Positions 7,296-16,104 of a stretch of 45,032 nt of DNA are shown one piece after another. The position numbers were made by a program, and so were the translations under genes. How positions within the stretch are numbered: the first letter of the stretch is position 1; each line of letters begins with the position of its first letter. Origin of the DNA: a virus; IMG/VR virus record IMGVR_UViG_3300036816_000058, positions 1 to 45,032 of that record; one strand, 5' to 3'. Under the pieces are notes generated by a model. The model was not told the DNA's origin. It saw only the letters and a program-made list of their open reading frames with translations, and ran no database searches.

Positions 7296-7468
7296 TGACC
7301 AACAATCCTATGCAAAAAATCAACAATATTACGGATCAGTTGCCATTACCTGTTCTCCTGGATATTAACCAGCGCATCGGTGACTGGCTTGCATCTGGCG
7401 GGAAAGAGACGGATCCCTATATCGAACAGCAGCTACGTTTTGCACGCAGATTTATAAAAGAAGACTGA
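7295..7468 (+). CDS. Small conserved phage protein (DUF6877-like)
   Basis: 57-aa protein starting at ATG 7295, overlapping the previous stop. The pattern LDINQRIGDWLASGG, then DPYIEQQLRFARRF, is one I recognise as a recurring small protein of Bacillota phages, probably DUF6877. Helical, no catalytic motif visible; function unknown. It precedes the polymerase by 20 bases. Confidence 0.65.
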   Translation: MTNNPMQKINNITDQLPLPVLLDINQRIGDWLASGGKETDPYIEQQLRFARRFIKED

Positions 7469-7488
7469 TTAACAAGGAGGGAAGCATC

Positions 7489-9432
7489 TTGCTGCAGATA
7501 GACTTGGAGACATACAGCAGCATTGATCTTAAGGCATGTGGGGTCCATCGTTATGTCGAGGCAGAGGATTTCGAGATTATGCTGTTCGCCTTTGCTTTTG
7601 ACGACGATCCGGTTCAGGTCATCGACTTAACCGACTTTCAGGATATCCCGAAAGACGTCCTGGATGCGCTCCGGATGGACGTGACCAAGACGGCATGGAA
7701 TGCTGGTTTCGAACGTGCAGCCATTGCCAAGTATCTCAGCATAGCGTGTCCTGCTGAGCACTGGCGTTGCTCCATGGCTCATGCCTATACACTAGGGCTG
7801 CCCGGTTCATTGGATGGGGCAGCCAAGGCCCTGAGCCTTGATGTACAGAAGGACAACAAAGGTAAAGCCTTGATCAAGTATTTCAGTGTTCCCTGCAAGC
7901 CAACGAAGGTCAACGGCGGACGTACTCGTAACTATTCTTACCATGATACGGATCGCTGGCAACAGTATGTGGACTATAACCGGCAGGACGTCGTGGTGGA
8001 ACGCGAAGTACGTAAGCGCCTGGAGCGGTTCCCGGTTCCTGAACGTGAGTGGCAAGTGTGGGCGCTGGATCAGAAGATTAATGATTATGGAATCGGGGTT
8101 GACAGCAATCTCGTTGGCCACGCTATTACTTGCTCAAAGCTGTACACTGAACGGCTGCTCATTGAAGCCAAGGAGCTGACCGGAGTCGATAATCCCAACA
8201 GCCTGCCGCAGCTTAAAGAGTGGTTCGCCGATCAAGGATTGCAAATCGACAGTTTGAATAAAGACAATATGCCTGAACTGTTAGATGCTGCGCCTACGGA
8301 TGAGACAAAACGGGTGCTTGGGTTACGGCAGGAGATGGGGAAAACCTCAGTCAATAAATACGATGCCATGAAGCTGGGTACGTGTGATGATGGCCGTGTG
8401 CGTGGAATCTTGCAATACTGCGGTGCCAGCCGGACGTGGCGATGGGCTGGACGGCGAGTACAGATGCATAACTTGCCACAGAACCACCTGGAGGATCTGT
8501 GGAGAGCACGCAACGTGCTTTCTTCTGGAGATTACGAATTGCTGGAAATGCTATACGGTGCTCCTCCGTTTGTGTTGTCTGAACTTATTCGTACCTCGCT
8601 GATCCCTTCACCGGGCAATCGTTTCATTGTTTCTGACTTCTCAGCAATTGAGGCACGTGTCATTGCTTGGCTGGCGGACGAGATGTGGGTACTGGATGTA
8701 TTCGCGGGTCACGGCAAGATCTATGAGGCTACAGCTTCACGTATGTTCGGGGTTGATTTCGACACGATTGTGAAGGGGCATGAGAACTATAAATATCGAG
8801 CATCCGGCAAAGTGGCCACATTGGCCTGCGGATTCGGCGGCGGTGCAGCAGCCATGGAACAGATGGACAAGAAGAAGGAAATCCCTGCGGATCAGTACGA
8901 TCCTTTGGTCAGACAGTGGCGGGACGCGAATCCGAAAATCCGTAAGCTTTGGTATCGTGCAGAGGCGGCAGCCATGGAGGCTGTCCAGACAAAAGGGGTT
9001 GTCAAACTGGCCCATGGCGTGAGTTATCGATACGCCAAAGGAATGCTCTTTGCGGATCTCCCGAGTGGACACAGCTTGTCCTACCCTTCGCCGGAGATCA
9101 AGCCCGATCCCAAGTTTAACAAAGAGCGATTGTCGTTCATGGCTCCGGATAAAACAGGCCGTATGGTTCGGCAGCGTACCTGGGGAGGAACACTTGTGGA
9201 GAACTTGGTTCAAGCCATTGCACGGGACTGCCTGGCAGAGAGTTTACTTCGAATGGATCGAGCCGGTTTCAATATTCCGCTGCATGTACATGACGAAATT
9301 GTGCTTGATGTGCCAGAGGAAATTAGCTCAGTGGAGGAAGTGACGGATATCATGGGTCGGCCTATCGATTGGGCGCCAGGGCTGCCGTTGAAGGCAGCCG
9401 GCTTTGAATGTGAATTTTATCAGAAGGATTGA
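7489..9432 (+). CDS. Family A DNA polymerase
   Basis: 647-aa replicative polymerase. The N-terminal 3'-5' exonuclease domain starts immediately with the Exo I acidic pair Asp5/Glu7 (QIDLETYS). The polymerase domain shows motif A (SDFSAIEARVIAW), motif B region (YKYRASGKVATLACGFGGG) and motif C (HVHDEIVLD). TTG start with AGGAGGG upstream. Length and layout match phage polymerases that lack the bacterial 5'-3' nuclease domain. Its stop codon abuts the stop of the convergent lectin gene with no base between. Confidence 0.96.
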   Translation: MLQIDLETYSSIDLKACGVHRYVEAEDFEIMLFAFAFDDDPVQVIDLTDFQDIPKDVLDALRMDVTKTAWNAGFERAAIAKYLSIACPAEHWRCSMAHAYTLGLPGSLDGAAKALSLDVQKDNKGKALIKYFSVPCKPTKVNGGRTRNYSYHDTDRWQQYVDYNRQDVVVEREVRKRLERFPVPEREWQVWALDQKINDYGIGVDSNLVGHAITCSKLYTERLLIEAKELTGVDNPNSLPQLKEWFADQGLQIDSLNKDNMPELLDAAPTDETKRVLGLRQEMGKTSVNKYDAMKLGTCDDGRVRGILQYCGASRTWRWAGRRVQMHNLPQNHLEDLWRARNVLSSGDYELLEMLYGAPPFVLSELIRTSLIPSPGNRFIVSDFSAIEARVIAWLADEMWVLDVFAGHGKIYEATASRMFGVDFDTIVKGHENYKYRASGKVATLACGFGGGAAAMEQMDKKKEIPADQYDPLVRQWRDANPKIRKLWYRAEAAAMEAVQTKGVVKLAHGVSYRYAKGMLFADLPSGHSLSYPSPEIKPDPKFNKERLSFMAPDKTGRMVRQRTWGGTLVENLVQAIARDCLAESLLRMDRAGFNIPLHVHDEIVLDVPEEISSVEEVTDIMGRPIDWAPGLPLKAAGFECEFYQKD

Positions 9433-9786
9433 TTAGCGGCTAACTACGATGTTGCGCTGCATTCTATGGTGGTTTGAATCCCAAGCTGCTTTCCACCCAT
9501 AAAGGACTAAGTTCCCGTCATCCTGCATTACGAGAAATGGATTAATCCATCCGGTCGTTCCTGTATCAAATATAGCGTTAGGGTATCCGTAAATCACGAA
9601 ATTCCCGTCCGATTGTAGGATAGCATGACTCACAGCTTTTCCGGCTGTTTTGCTATCCCAAGTTGCTCTTCCCTGTGTGTAAATAACCAAGTTCCCGTCT
9701 TCTTGAAGAATAAGAGTGTACTGTCCGTTAGCAGATTGTAAACTTTCTCCCTTTTTCAAACTTTGTCCTGCCTGAAGTCTATCCAT
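9433..9786 (-). CDS. Monocot-mannose-type (B-lectin) protein
   Basis: 117-aa single B-lectin domain with three copies of the mannose-binding motif QxDxNxVxY: LQEDGNLVIY, LQSDGNFVIY and MQDDGNLVLY, the three-fold beta-prism pattern of the GNA family. It has no signal peptide or membrane segment. It is the only leftward gene inside the rightward replication operon, has its own AGGAGTG ribosome binding site, and its TAA directly abuts the polymerase TGA. This looks like a moron. Related domains occur in lectin-like bacteriocins and sugar-binding proteins; the role here is unknown. Confidence 0.88.
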   Translation of the reverse strand: MDRLQAGQSLKKGESLQSANGQYTLILQEDGNLVIYTQGRATWDSKTAGKAVSHAILQSDGNFVIYGYPNAIFDTGTTGWINPFLVMQDDGNLVLYGWKAAWDSNHHRMQRNIVVSR

Positions 9787-9878
9787 TTTATCACTCCTGG
9801 AAATTATTCATGATCGTAATATACGTCTAAGTTAAAGAATTGTGATACTCCATTAGCCCATAAGGAGGGGAATTAACA

Positions 9879-10307
9879 GTGAAATCTCTGACCCCTGAAG
9901 AGAAGAAACTAAGTAGCAATGCAAAGAAATGTGCGAATGCAGCGATATCCAAGAAACGAATTTTGCTTGGTGCACAGATCAGGGCGTGTACTGCTCCAGC
10001 TCAGATGCAACGAAAGATGGACTTGCTTCGGCAGTTTGATGCTCTTTCTCCCGTTAACGGTTATCCAACAGTTATTGAAGGCAATGGGCGTTCTATGTTC
10101 ATTGACTATGAACTGCTCCGGAGACTAACCCGATCGCTGAAGCATCGGCGTGTAGAGATTCAGCTGGAGGCAGGTGGCATGCTGAAGATACGCCACGAGG
10201 ACCCATGGAATACCCGAAATCATGGCGAGATCGAGCTGTATGAGATTCCACCATGGCAGCAATATGCCCTTAAGGATTTACCGACTATTGATTTAAACAC
10301 AGATTGA
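9879..10307 (+). CDS. Hypothetical early phage protein
   Basis: 142-aa protein, GTG start eight bases after AAGGAGGGG. The N-terminal part is basic and helical (EEKKLSSNAKKCANAAISKK); the C-terminal part has alternating strands and a Trp/Pro segment (YEIPPWQQYAL). I do not recognise the family. It leads into the primase-helicase nine bases later, so a replication-accessory role is possible but not shown. Confidence 0.6.
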   Translation: MKSLTPEEKKLSSNAKKCANAAISKKRILLGAQIRACTAPAQMQRKMDLLRQFDALSPVNGYPTVIEGNGRSMFIDYELLRRLTRSLKHRRVEIQLEAGGMLKIRHEDPWNTRNHGEIELYEIPPWQQYALKDLPTIDLNTD

Positions 10308-10316
10308 GGTGGCAGC

Positions 10317-12680
10317 ATGCACGAATTAGACATATCGCTCGGTAAGCACCGCGCAGACACAAGTTGGAAGCCGGAATACTGGACGTGGGACGAGTTCATT
10401 GATCGGCTGCGGAAGGTACGGCGGACGGCTGAGACGATGGCAGCCTACGACAAAATGAATGTGCCGGCAAAAGGTAAAGCCAAAGATGGCCCGTCATTTG
10501 TCGGCGGACTCATTCTCGGGGGGCGGCGGAAGAAGGAGAACGTGGACTCCCGCAGCTTGATTACGCTGGATGCTGACTTTGCTGATGATGGGTTCTCGTT
10601 CGCTGTGGAGCTCATCTTGGGTGGCCGGGCATATGCGATCTATTCGACGCATAGTCACCGGCCAGACAAACAAAAGTATCGACTTATCATTCCTGGGGAT
10701 CGTTCCATGAGCCCTGATGAATATGCCGCTGTCAGCCGTAAGCTGGCGGAGCAGATCGGGATTACCTATTTCGATAAAACCACCTTCGACATTCACCGGC
10801 TCATGTACTGGCCTTCATGCTCCAAAGATGCTGAGCCGGTACTGGAGATCGGTGAAGGGGATGCCCTGAATGTCGATGAGGTATTGAACCAATATGAGGA
10901 TTGGCAGGACGTAGCCGCTTGGCCCCGGCATCCAGAAGAGGGCAGGGCACTACGCCACGTCACCACGAAGGCCCAAGATCCGCGGGAAAAGATTGGTACC
11001 ATTGGATTGTTCTGCCGGGCCTTCAGCATTGAGGAAGGGATCGAAGTTTTCCTATCGGACATTTATAGCCAGGGCACGATGACGAATCGGTACACCTATA
11101 CCCGTGGCTCCAGTGCTAACGGACTTGAAGTATATCCGGATCAAGATCTCGCGTATTCACACCAGGACAGTGATCCAATAAGCGACGGACGGACATACAA
11201 CCTGTTTGATCTTGTCCGTATTCATAAGTTTGGTCATTTGGATGAACGTGTGAAAGAGTTTACGCCAGATGCCAAGAAGCCAAGCCACATGGCGATGGAA
11301 CATTGGGCCATTGGTCTGCCGGAAGTGAATCGAACGGCTGGAGCGGAATTGCATGCTGATTTCGCAGACGTGGATTTTGACGATGAGTCTGAACCGGAGG
11401 ATGACAGTTGGCTAGAAGAGTTGGAACGCCACCATAAGACGGGAAAGTTGCTTCCCACGGCAGGCAATATTGAGTTGATCCTATCGAATGGTACCTGGAA
11501 CGACATTCTGGGGTATGACGCATTTGGTAACTCAGAGGTCATCCGTAAGCCGCTACCGTGGCGTGAGAAAGAGCGCCCAGGACGATCCTATGAGCCGTGG
11601 TTGGGTGCCGATGATAAACGGCTTCAGCATTGGTTCTCTAAGGCTCATAGCATCAATAGTGCGAAGACGATACAGAACGCATTCACGGAAGTGGTCCACC
11701 GGAACACATTTCACCCAATTAAGACCTATATAGAATCGACAGAGTGGGATGGTCTGCCTCGTGCAGAACGACTATTTACCGTTTATCTGGGGGCAGCTGA
11801 CACCCATTACGTACGTCAGGTGACTCGCAAGATGCTATTGGCAGCCGTAGCACGTTTATATCGGCCAGGGTGCAAGTTCGATCAGATGCTTGTATTGGTT
11901 GGTCCACAAGGCGCCGGCAAGAGTTCGTTACTGTCGAAGCTCGGCCGAGAGTGGTTTTCCGATAGCCTGCGGACATTTGAGAACAAAGAAGCGGGAGAAC
12001 ACCTGCAGTCAGGTTGGATCTTCGAGATTGGCGAGCTGTCTGCCATGAAGAAGACGGAAGTGGAAGAGGTTAAAGCCTTCTTATCCAAGACCGAAGACCG
12101 GTACCGAGTGGCTTATGACCGACAGGTATCGGAGTTTCCACGGAAATGTGTATTCTTCGGTACAACGAATACGAAGGGGTTCCTGCGGGACATGACTGGA
12201 AACCGTCGCTTTTGGCCCATCGAAGTGTTTCCCGATCGGGCAGAAAAAAGCCACTGGGACCATTTAGAAGAGGCGGAAGTGAGCCAAATCTGGGCGGAGG
12301 TACTCTGCTGGTTTAAGGCGGGGGAAACCTTGGAGCTGGATAACGAAGGTCGCCTGGAGGCAGAGCGCCAGCAAGCGGCACACATGGAAAGTGATCCCCG
12401 AGAAGGTCTTATCCAGGAATGGTTGGAGTCCGAAGAGGTGGACGAGCTTGACCGCCCTTCAGGCCAGTTACGGCAACGTGTCTGCGCAGCCCAAATATGG
12501 GTGGAATGTCTCGGTAAGCGAAAGGGTGATATGAAGCCATGGGAGGCAAAAGAGATATGCGACATCCTACGGAGGCTTCCAGGATGGCATGAAGCTAGAG
12601 GGCGTTTGCGCGTTCCTGGGTACGGCCAACAGACCGCTTTCACCCGATACATTAACCCGTCAGATTTACTGCACTCCTAA
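10317..12680 (+). CDS. VirE/D5-type primase-helicase
   Basis: 787-aa replication protein. The N-terminal third (about 1-200) has a primase-polymerase-like region with LITLDADFADD and later DIHRLMYWPS, the acidic and histidine positions expected in AEP-type primases. The C-terminal half is a VirE-type superfamily 3 helicase: Walker A GPQGAGKSS (529-537), a Walker B-like strand ending FEIGELSAM, and a sensor strand CVFFGTTN. It would prime and unwind phage DNA. A repeat-rich non-coding stretch that could be its origin follows directly. Confidence 0.9.
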   Translation: MHELDISLGKHRADTSWKPEYWTWDEFIDRLRKVRRTAETMAAYDKMNVPAKGKAKDGPSFVGGLILGGRRKKENVDSRSLITLDADFADDGFSFAVELILGGRAYAIYSTHSHRPDKQKYRLIIPGDRSMSPDEYAAVSRKLAEQIGITYFDKTTFDIHRLMYWPSCSKDAEPVLEIGEGDALNVDEVLNQYEDWQDVAAWPRHPEEGRALRHVTTKAQDPREKIGTIGLFCRAFSIEEGIEVFLSDIYSQGTMTNRYTYTRGSSANGLEVYPDQDLAYSHQDSDPISDGRTYNLFDLVRIHKFGHLDERVKEFTPDAKKPSHMAMEHWAIGLPEVNRTAGAELHADFADVDFDDESEPEDDSWLEELERHHKTGKLLPTAGNIELILSNGTWNDILGYDAFGNSEVIRKPLPWREKERPGRSYEPWLGADDKRLQHWFSKAHSINSAKTIQNAFTEVVHRNTFHPIKTYIESTEWDGLPRAERLFTVYLGAADTHYVRQVTRKMLLAAVARLYRPGCKFDQMLVLVGPQGAGKSSLLSKLGREWFSDSLRTFENKEAGEHLQSGWIFEIGELSAMKKTEVEEVKAFLSKTEDRYRVAYDRQVSEFPRKCVFFGTTNTKGFLRDMTGNRRFWPIEVFPDRAEKSHWDHLEEAEVSQIWAEVLCWFKAGETLELDNEGRLEAERQQAAHMESDPREGLIQEWLESEEVDELDRPSGQLRQRVCAAQIWVECLGKRKGDMKPWEAKEICDILRRLPGWHEARGRLRVPGYGQQTAFTRYINPSDLLHS

Positions 12681-12870
12681 TGTATCAACTGCGTCAGGCC
12701 GTAAGCAGTTGAAGCAGTCGTGATACAGTAAAATTTCTTGAACTGCTTCACTAATAAACTCAACTGCAACAAGGTTTTAAGACTGGTATGTGCAGTTGAT
12801 ACAGGAAATTTACCTATTTTAATAAGAATAATAATTAACCTATATATAGGGATACGGGATATAGGTTAAA
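12681..12870. other. Possible replication origin: repeats plus AT-rich segment
   Basis: This gap holds a 12-bp perfect inverted pair, TGTATCAACTGC at 12681 and GCAGTTGATACA at 12792. Further copies of the (C/G)AACTGC core occur at 12705 (reverse), 12740 and 12761, five in all. An AT-rich stretch follows (12806-12848), then a second 11-bp perfect inverted repeat, TTAACCTATAT at 12835 and ATATAGGTTAA at 12859. Repeats next to an unwinding-prone region, directly after a primase-helicase, fit an origin. Operator use is the main alternative. Confidence 0.5.
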
Positions 12871-12925
12871 CACACATTCTATGCACACACGTGTATAAGG
12901 GGCTTCAACTGAACAGGAGGTTTCT

Positions 12926-13207
12926 ATGCGAGAATCACAACTGGAACGAAAAGCGCGGCTGGCTGTGGAACGGATTGGCGGGAAGATGCCGAAGTGGGTC
13001 AGTCCAGGGAATCGCGGGGTAACTGATCGATTGGCGATCTTGCCAGGTGGCCGGACTGTGTATGTGGAGATGAAAGCCCCAGGCAAGCCACTGGAGCCGC
13101 TGCAACGGAAATGGCGAAAGGATCTGATAGCCATGGGGCATACGTATTACAAAATTGACAATGAGGCTGACATCGATCGGTTCATTCAGGAGGTGATGCC
13201 GAAATGA
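12926..13207 (+). CDS. VRR-NUC domain nuclease
   Basis: 93-aa stand-alone VRR-NUC domain, the small PD-(D/E)xK nuclease type seen in many phages. The catalytic residues are visible: Asp34 in GVTDRLAI, Glu48 and Lys50 in VYVEMKAP, and Gln60. Likely a structure-specific nuclease in recombination or replication. RBS ACAGGAGG; the last four bases overlap the next start (ATGA). Confidence 0.92.
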   Translation: MRESQLERKARLAVERIGGKMPKWVSPGNRGVTDRLAILPGGRTVYVEMKAPGKPLEPLQRKWRKDLIAMGHTYYKIDNEADIDRFIQEVMPK

Positions 13208-14574
13208 AGTTCATTCCCCACCAGTATCAAGCCTATGCAACGTTGCGGATTCTGGACACGCCTTTCATCGGATTGTTTCTGGAGATGGGTTTGGGCAAAA
13301 CGGTGTCCACACTGACCGCCATTGACCAACTGTTGAATGACTACTTTGAGGCCGAGAAGGTCCTGGTTATCGCACCGCTGCGTGTGGCCGACGATACATG
13401 GGCACGCGAGATTCATAAATGGGATCATCTGGGCCACCTGCGGATTAGCAAAGTACTTGGCAGCGTGGATCAGCGGCGCAAAGCCTTGAAGGCTGATGCC
13501 GACATCTGGGTTATCAACCGCGAGAATGTGGAGTGGTTAGTCGGTGAATATGGCAGCAAGTGGCCATTCGATACGGTTGTCATCGATGAGCTTTCCAGCT
13601 TTAAAAACCATCAGTCCAAGCGGTTTAAGGCGCTTCGACGGATTCGGCCTATGATCAAACGGCTGATTGGATTAACTGGCACGCCAGCCCCGAATAGTCT
13701 TCTGGACCTGTGGGCTCCAGTGTATCTGCTGGATCAGGGAGAACGTCTGGGCAAGACGATTACCGCTTATCGGGATCGTTATTTCCTTCCTGGCGAACGT
13801 TCAGGACATGTGGTTTATAACTGGAAACAGAAACAGGAATCCGAAGAACGGATTTACGAAGCGATTGGGGATATCGCGGTTAGTATGAAGGCTGAAGACT
13901 GGCTGGAGCTACCTGAACGGATAGACCGAACGGTAACCGTACGTTTGGCAGGAAAAGCCGCAGAGTTGTACAAGAAGCTGGAGAAGGAGCTGCTGATCGA
14001 ATATGCCGACGCGGATGTCGTGGCGCAGACAGCAGCTGTACTGAGCAACAAGCTTCTGCAGATGGCAAGTGGAGCCGTCTATGACGAGGATCGCGGGGTC
14101 AAGGAGATCCATGACGCCAAACTGGATGCCTTGGAGGACATTATCGAGGCAGCTAATGGTAAGCCGGTTATGGTGTTTTATAACTACCAGCATAGCCTGA
14201 GTCGTATCCAGGAGCGATTCCCACAAGCCCAAATCCTGCGAAAAGGTAAAGATGGCAATGAGGATATTAGAGCCTGGAACAACGATGAAACCCCGCTGCT
14301 TCTGCTTCATCCAAAGTCAGCAGGCCATGGACTAAACCTGCAAGACTCCAGCTGCAGAATGGTTACCTGGTTCGATCAGATCTGGAGCTTGGAAGAGTAC
14401 CAGCAGGCCAATGCCAGGGTTCACCGACAGGGGGTCAAGCATAACATTGTCGTCGTTCAATTGGTTGCTGAGGGGACCATGGATGAGGATGCTGTAACAG
14501 CATTGGAGAACAAAGCTACCGGACAAGATGCCTTGATGGATGCGGTTAAAGCAAGAATAGAGAGGGTGAAATAG
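13204..14574 (+). CDS. SNF2-family DEAD/DEAH helicase
   Basis: 456-aa helicase-like ATPase. Motif I is LEMGLGKT (Walker A, GLGKT at 29-33), motif II is VIDELSSFK (128-131, DELS in place of DEAH), motif III follows as LTGTPAPN, and motif VI as QANARVHRQG near residue 405. It is at the short end of the family, as is usual for phage SNF2 proteins next to VRR-NUC. Together they probably process replication or recombination intermediates. Confidence 0.94.
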   Translation: MKFIPHQYQAYATLRILDTPFIGLFLEMGLGKTVSTLTAIDQLLNDYFEAEKVLVIAPLRVADDTWAREIHKWDHLGHLRISKVLGSVDQRRKALKADADIWVINRENVEWLVGEYGSKWPFDTVVIDELSSFKNHQSKRFKALRRIRPMIKRLIGLTGTPAPNSLLDLWAPVYLLDQGERLGKTITAYRDRYFLPGERSGHVVYNWKQKQESEERIYEAIGDIAVSMKAEDWLELPERIDRTVTVRLAGKAAELYKKLEKELLIEYADADVVAQTAAVLSNKLLQMASGAVYDEDRGVKEIHDAKLDALEDIIEAANGKPVMVFYNYQHSLSRIQERFPQAQILRKGKDGNEDIRAWNNDETPLLLLHPKSAGHGLNLQDSSCRMVTWFDQIWSLEEYQQANARVHRQGVKHNIVVVQLVAEGTMDEDAVTALENKATGQDALMDAVKARIERVK

Positions 14575-15042
14575 ATGACAACAACAACGACCAAAGCAAC
14601 ATGGATCGAGACGCTGATCAGTCAATATGCAACGGATTCCCGAGCCTTGGACAAGTACCGTAAGAGTCTGGATCTGGACGATCCCCAGGAGAAAGAGGAG
14701 GCCGGGAAAGTCTCTGAAATGTTATCGGACATGAGATATGCCCTAACGTGGTTAAAACGCGGGAGACGGCCAGGCAGCCGCCGTGGCGCCGAGATTACCG
14801 ACGTGTATCGGCAACGGGAAATTTATATCAAGCTGTCCGGACAGGAGATCACTGACGCGGAGCGTCTGCGTCTGGTAGATGCGCTGCTGGCTCTGAGTGA
14901 CAGAGAGCGAACGTGTTTTCTACTTCACATGGCACAGGGCTTGACGCTTTTGGAAATTTCGTCTAAACTAAATCTATCAAAACGGTCAGTGCAAGAGTAT
15001 GTTGCACGAGCTAAGGACAAGATTTCAAAAGAATTTTTGTAA
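14575..15042 (+). CDS. Sigma-70 region-4-like late-gene regulator
   Basis: 155-aa protein. The C terminus (LSDRERTCFLLHMAQGLTLL, then EISSKLNLSKRSVQEYV) is a sigma region 4 / LuxR-type helix-turn-helix; the N terminus is helical without region 2. It resembles XpaF-like positive control factors, found at the end of early operons and thought to turn on late genes. The ATG follows the helicase stop directly. Just downstream lie three 12-bp-spaced repeats and a strong terminator, which would close the early transcript. Confidence 0.82.
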   Translation: MTTTTTKATWIETLISQYATDSRALDKYRKSLDLDDPQEKEEAGKVSEMLSDMRYALTWLKRGRRPGSRRGAEITDVYRQREIYIKLSGQEITDAERLRLVDALLALSDRERTCFLLHMAQGLTLLEISSKLNLSKRSVQEYVARAKDKISKEFL

Positions 15043-15046
15043 TCGT

Positions 15047-15082
15047 GTCGTACGTACTGTCGTACAACGTGTCGTACAAGTG
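15047..15082 (+). repeat. Three GTCGTAC repeats with 12-bp period
   Basis: GTCGTAC occurs at 15047, 15059 and 15071, exactly 12 bases apart, so the copies would lie close to the same helix face. They sit between the late-regulator stop codon and the early terminator. A binding array for a regulator is plausible; no protein can be assigned. Confidence 0.6.
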
Positions 15083-15106
15083 ACCCACTATACGTATGTC
15101 TATCAC

Positions 15107-15136
15107 AGGGCTCTCCATTGCGGAGGGCTCTTTTTT
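15107..15136 (+). terminator. Early-operon terminator
   Basis: AGGGCTCTCC (15107-15116) pairs with GGAGGGCTCT (15122-15131) over ten base pairs including two G-T pairs, with loop ATTGC and a six-T run. It closes the long early operon. Confidence 0.85.
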
Positions 15137-15165
15137 GCGTTCCACAGAACTAATCTTTTCGCTTG

Positions 15166-15214
15166 TTGACAATTCAAATCCTATAGATTATTTTATTGGT
15201 ATCTCCCATGGGAG
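15166..15214 (+). promoter_or_regulatory. Sigma-A promoter with downstream palindrome
   Basis: TTGACA (15166-15171), a 17-base spacer and TATTTT (15189-15194) form a good promoter for the gene at 15253. A perfect 12-bp palindrome CTCCCATGGGAG (15203-15214) lies just past the start point, a natural position for a repressor site. Confidence 0.6.
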
Positions 15215-15252
15215 TGTTCATTGGTTTATAACATAAGAAGGGATGATTTTAT

Positions 15253-15738
15253 ATGTCACAAGTATTCACTGCTCACAAATCTATTCACGTTCTTGCTTCA
15301 AATCCGCATCCAAGAAACACAGAGTATCGCGTAGCATGGGGAGAGGAGAACTGGAACGGGCAGAAGGTAAGAGGAACAAAAGTTCAGATGGTTTACAATG
15401 GTCGTGTAGGTGGTCGCCTTAGTCCTACTTATCCAGATGGCACGCCGGATAAGGCAGCCGTTCTTGCAGCCTTGGAAATGCTTGAGGAAGGGAAAGGTGC
15501 TTCTTCTAAGCTAGAAAAACTGTTCATTTACACGGAATCAGTTCTTATAGGCCAAGTAATTGATGATGCGTTTCTGGATCGAGCCGAAGAATTAACACAT
15601 GAATATCATATTCAATTGCACCCACAAGCTGCCATAAGCAATGTTGTCAGTGTTGAACATCAGAAGACCATTGATTTGGGGATCGACGAGAGAAATGGAT
15701 TTAAACACGTGGGGTTTGTCTTCGAAGTAAATATCTAA
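15253..15738 (+). CDS. Hypothetical protein of the accessory bay
   Basis: 161-aa protein with AAGAAGGGATG ribosome binding region. It has mixed alpha/beta composition with Trp/Gly-rich early strands (YRVAWGEENWNGQKV, GRVGGRLSPTYPDGT) and an acidic helical middle. No signal peptide, membrane segment or motif that I recognise. It has its own promoter and is followed by a bidirectional terminator, so it is a single-gene unit and probably a cargo gene. Confidence 0.6.
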   Translation: MSQVFTAHKSIHVLASNPHPRNTEYRVAWGEENWNGQKVRGTKVQMVYNGRVGGRLSPTYPDGTPDKAAVLAALEMLEEGKGASSKLEKLFIYTESVLIGQVIDDAFLDRAEELTHEYHIQLHPQAAISNVVSVEHQKTIDLGIDERNGFKHVGFVFEVNI

Positions 15739-15776
15739 ATTAGCTTATATCACGATAGCACGTAATTAAGAGTAAA

Positions 15777-15812
15777 AAAAAACAACCTGTGTAAATACAG
15801 GCTGCTTTATTT
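15777..15812. terminator. Bidirectional terminator
   Basis: ACAACCTGT pairs with ACAGGCTGC around GTAAAT with A-rich and T-rich flanks on the two sides, so it can stop the rightward gene at 15253 and the leftward gene at 15821. The long A tract (15774-15782) gives a strong U run on the minus strand. Confidence 0.7.
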
Positions 15813-15820
15813 CGAATTAC

Positions 15821-16000
15821 TTAAATCGTTGCTTCAATTGCAGATACAATGTTATCCAGTTTTCCTTCGACATCACTGGTATTCAAATTAATAGAACCCA
15901 CGTCTGATTGGATACTGGATACGTCGCTTCTAACATCATCGAGGGAACTTTTAATGTCTCTCAGTAGTTCAATAATTTCATCGGCTTGACGTTCAGTCAT
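15821..16000 (-). CDS. Small coiled-coil protein
   Basis: 59-aa protein with an excellent ribosome binding site (AAGGAGGTG, ten bases before ATG 16000). The sequence is acidic and heptad-like (DEIIELLRDIKSSLDDVRSD, then DVSSIQSDVGSI), predicting one long coiled coil. Leftward between two rightward genes and ended by the bidirectional terminator. Function unknown; such peptides can be partners of membrane or tail proteins. Confidence 0.65.
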   Translation of the reverse strand: MTERQADEIIELLRDIKSSLDDVRSDVSSIQSDVGSINLNTSDVEGKLDNIVSAIEATI

Positions 16001-16104
16001 CTTAACTTTTCACCTCCTTTTGTCCTAGGTCTTTCGACACCATAAGAGGGAAATCCTTCCTATGCGTCGAAATGATACAAGAATCGACGAAAGGGGGTGT
16101 ATAA

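Noticed and set aside
12113-12652. Leftward reading frame opposite the primase-helicase
   Set aside because: Ser/Arg/Pro/Trp-rich composition typical of the reverse strand of a coding region; no promoter or start signal.
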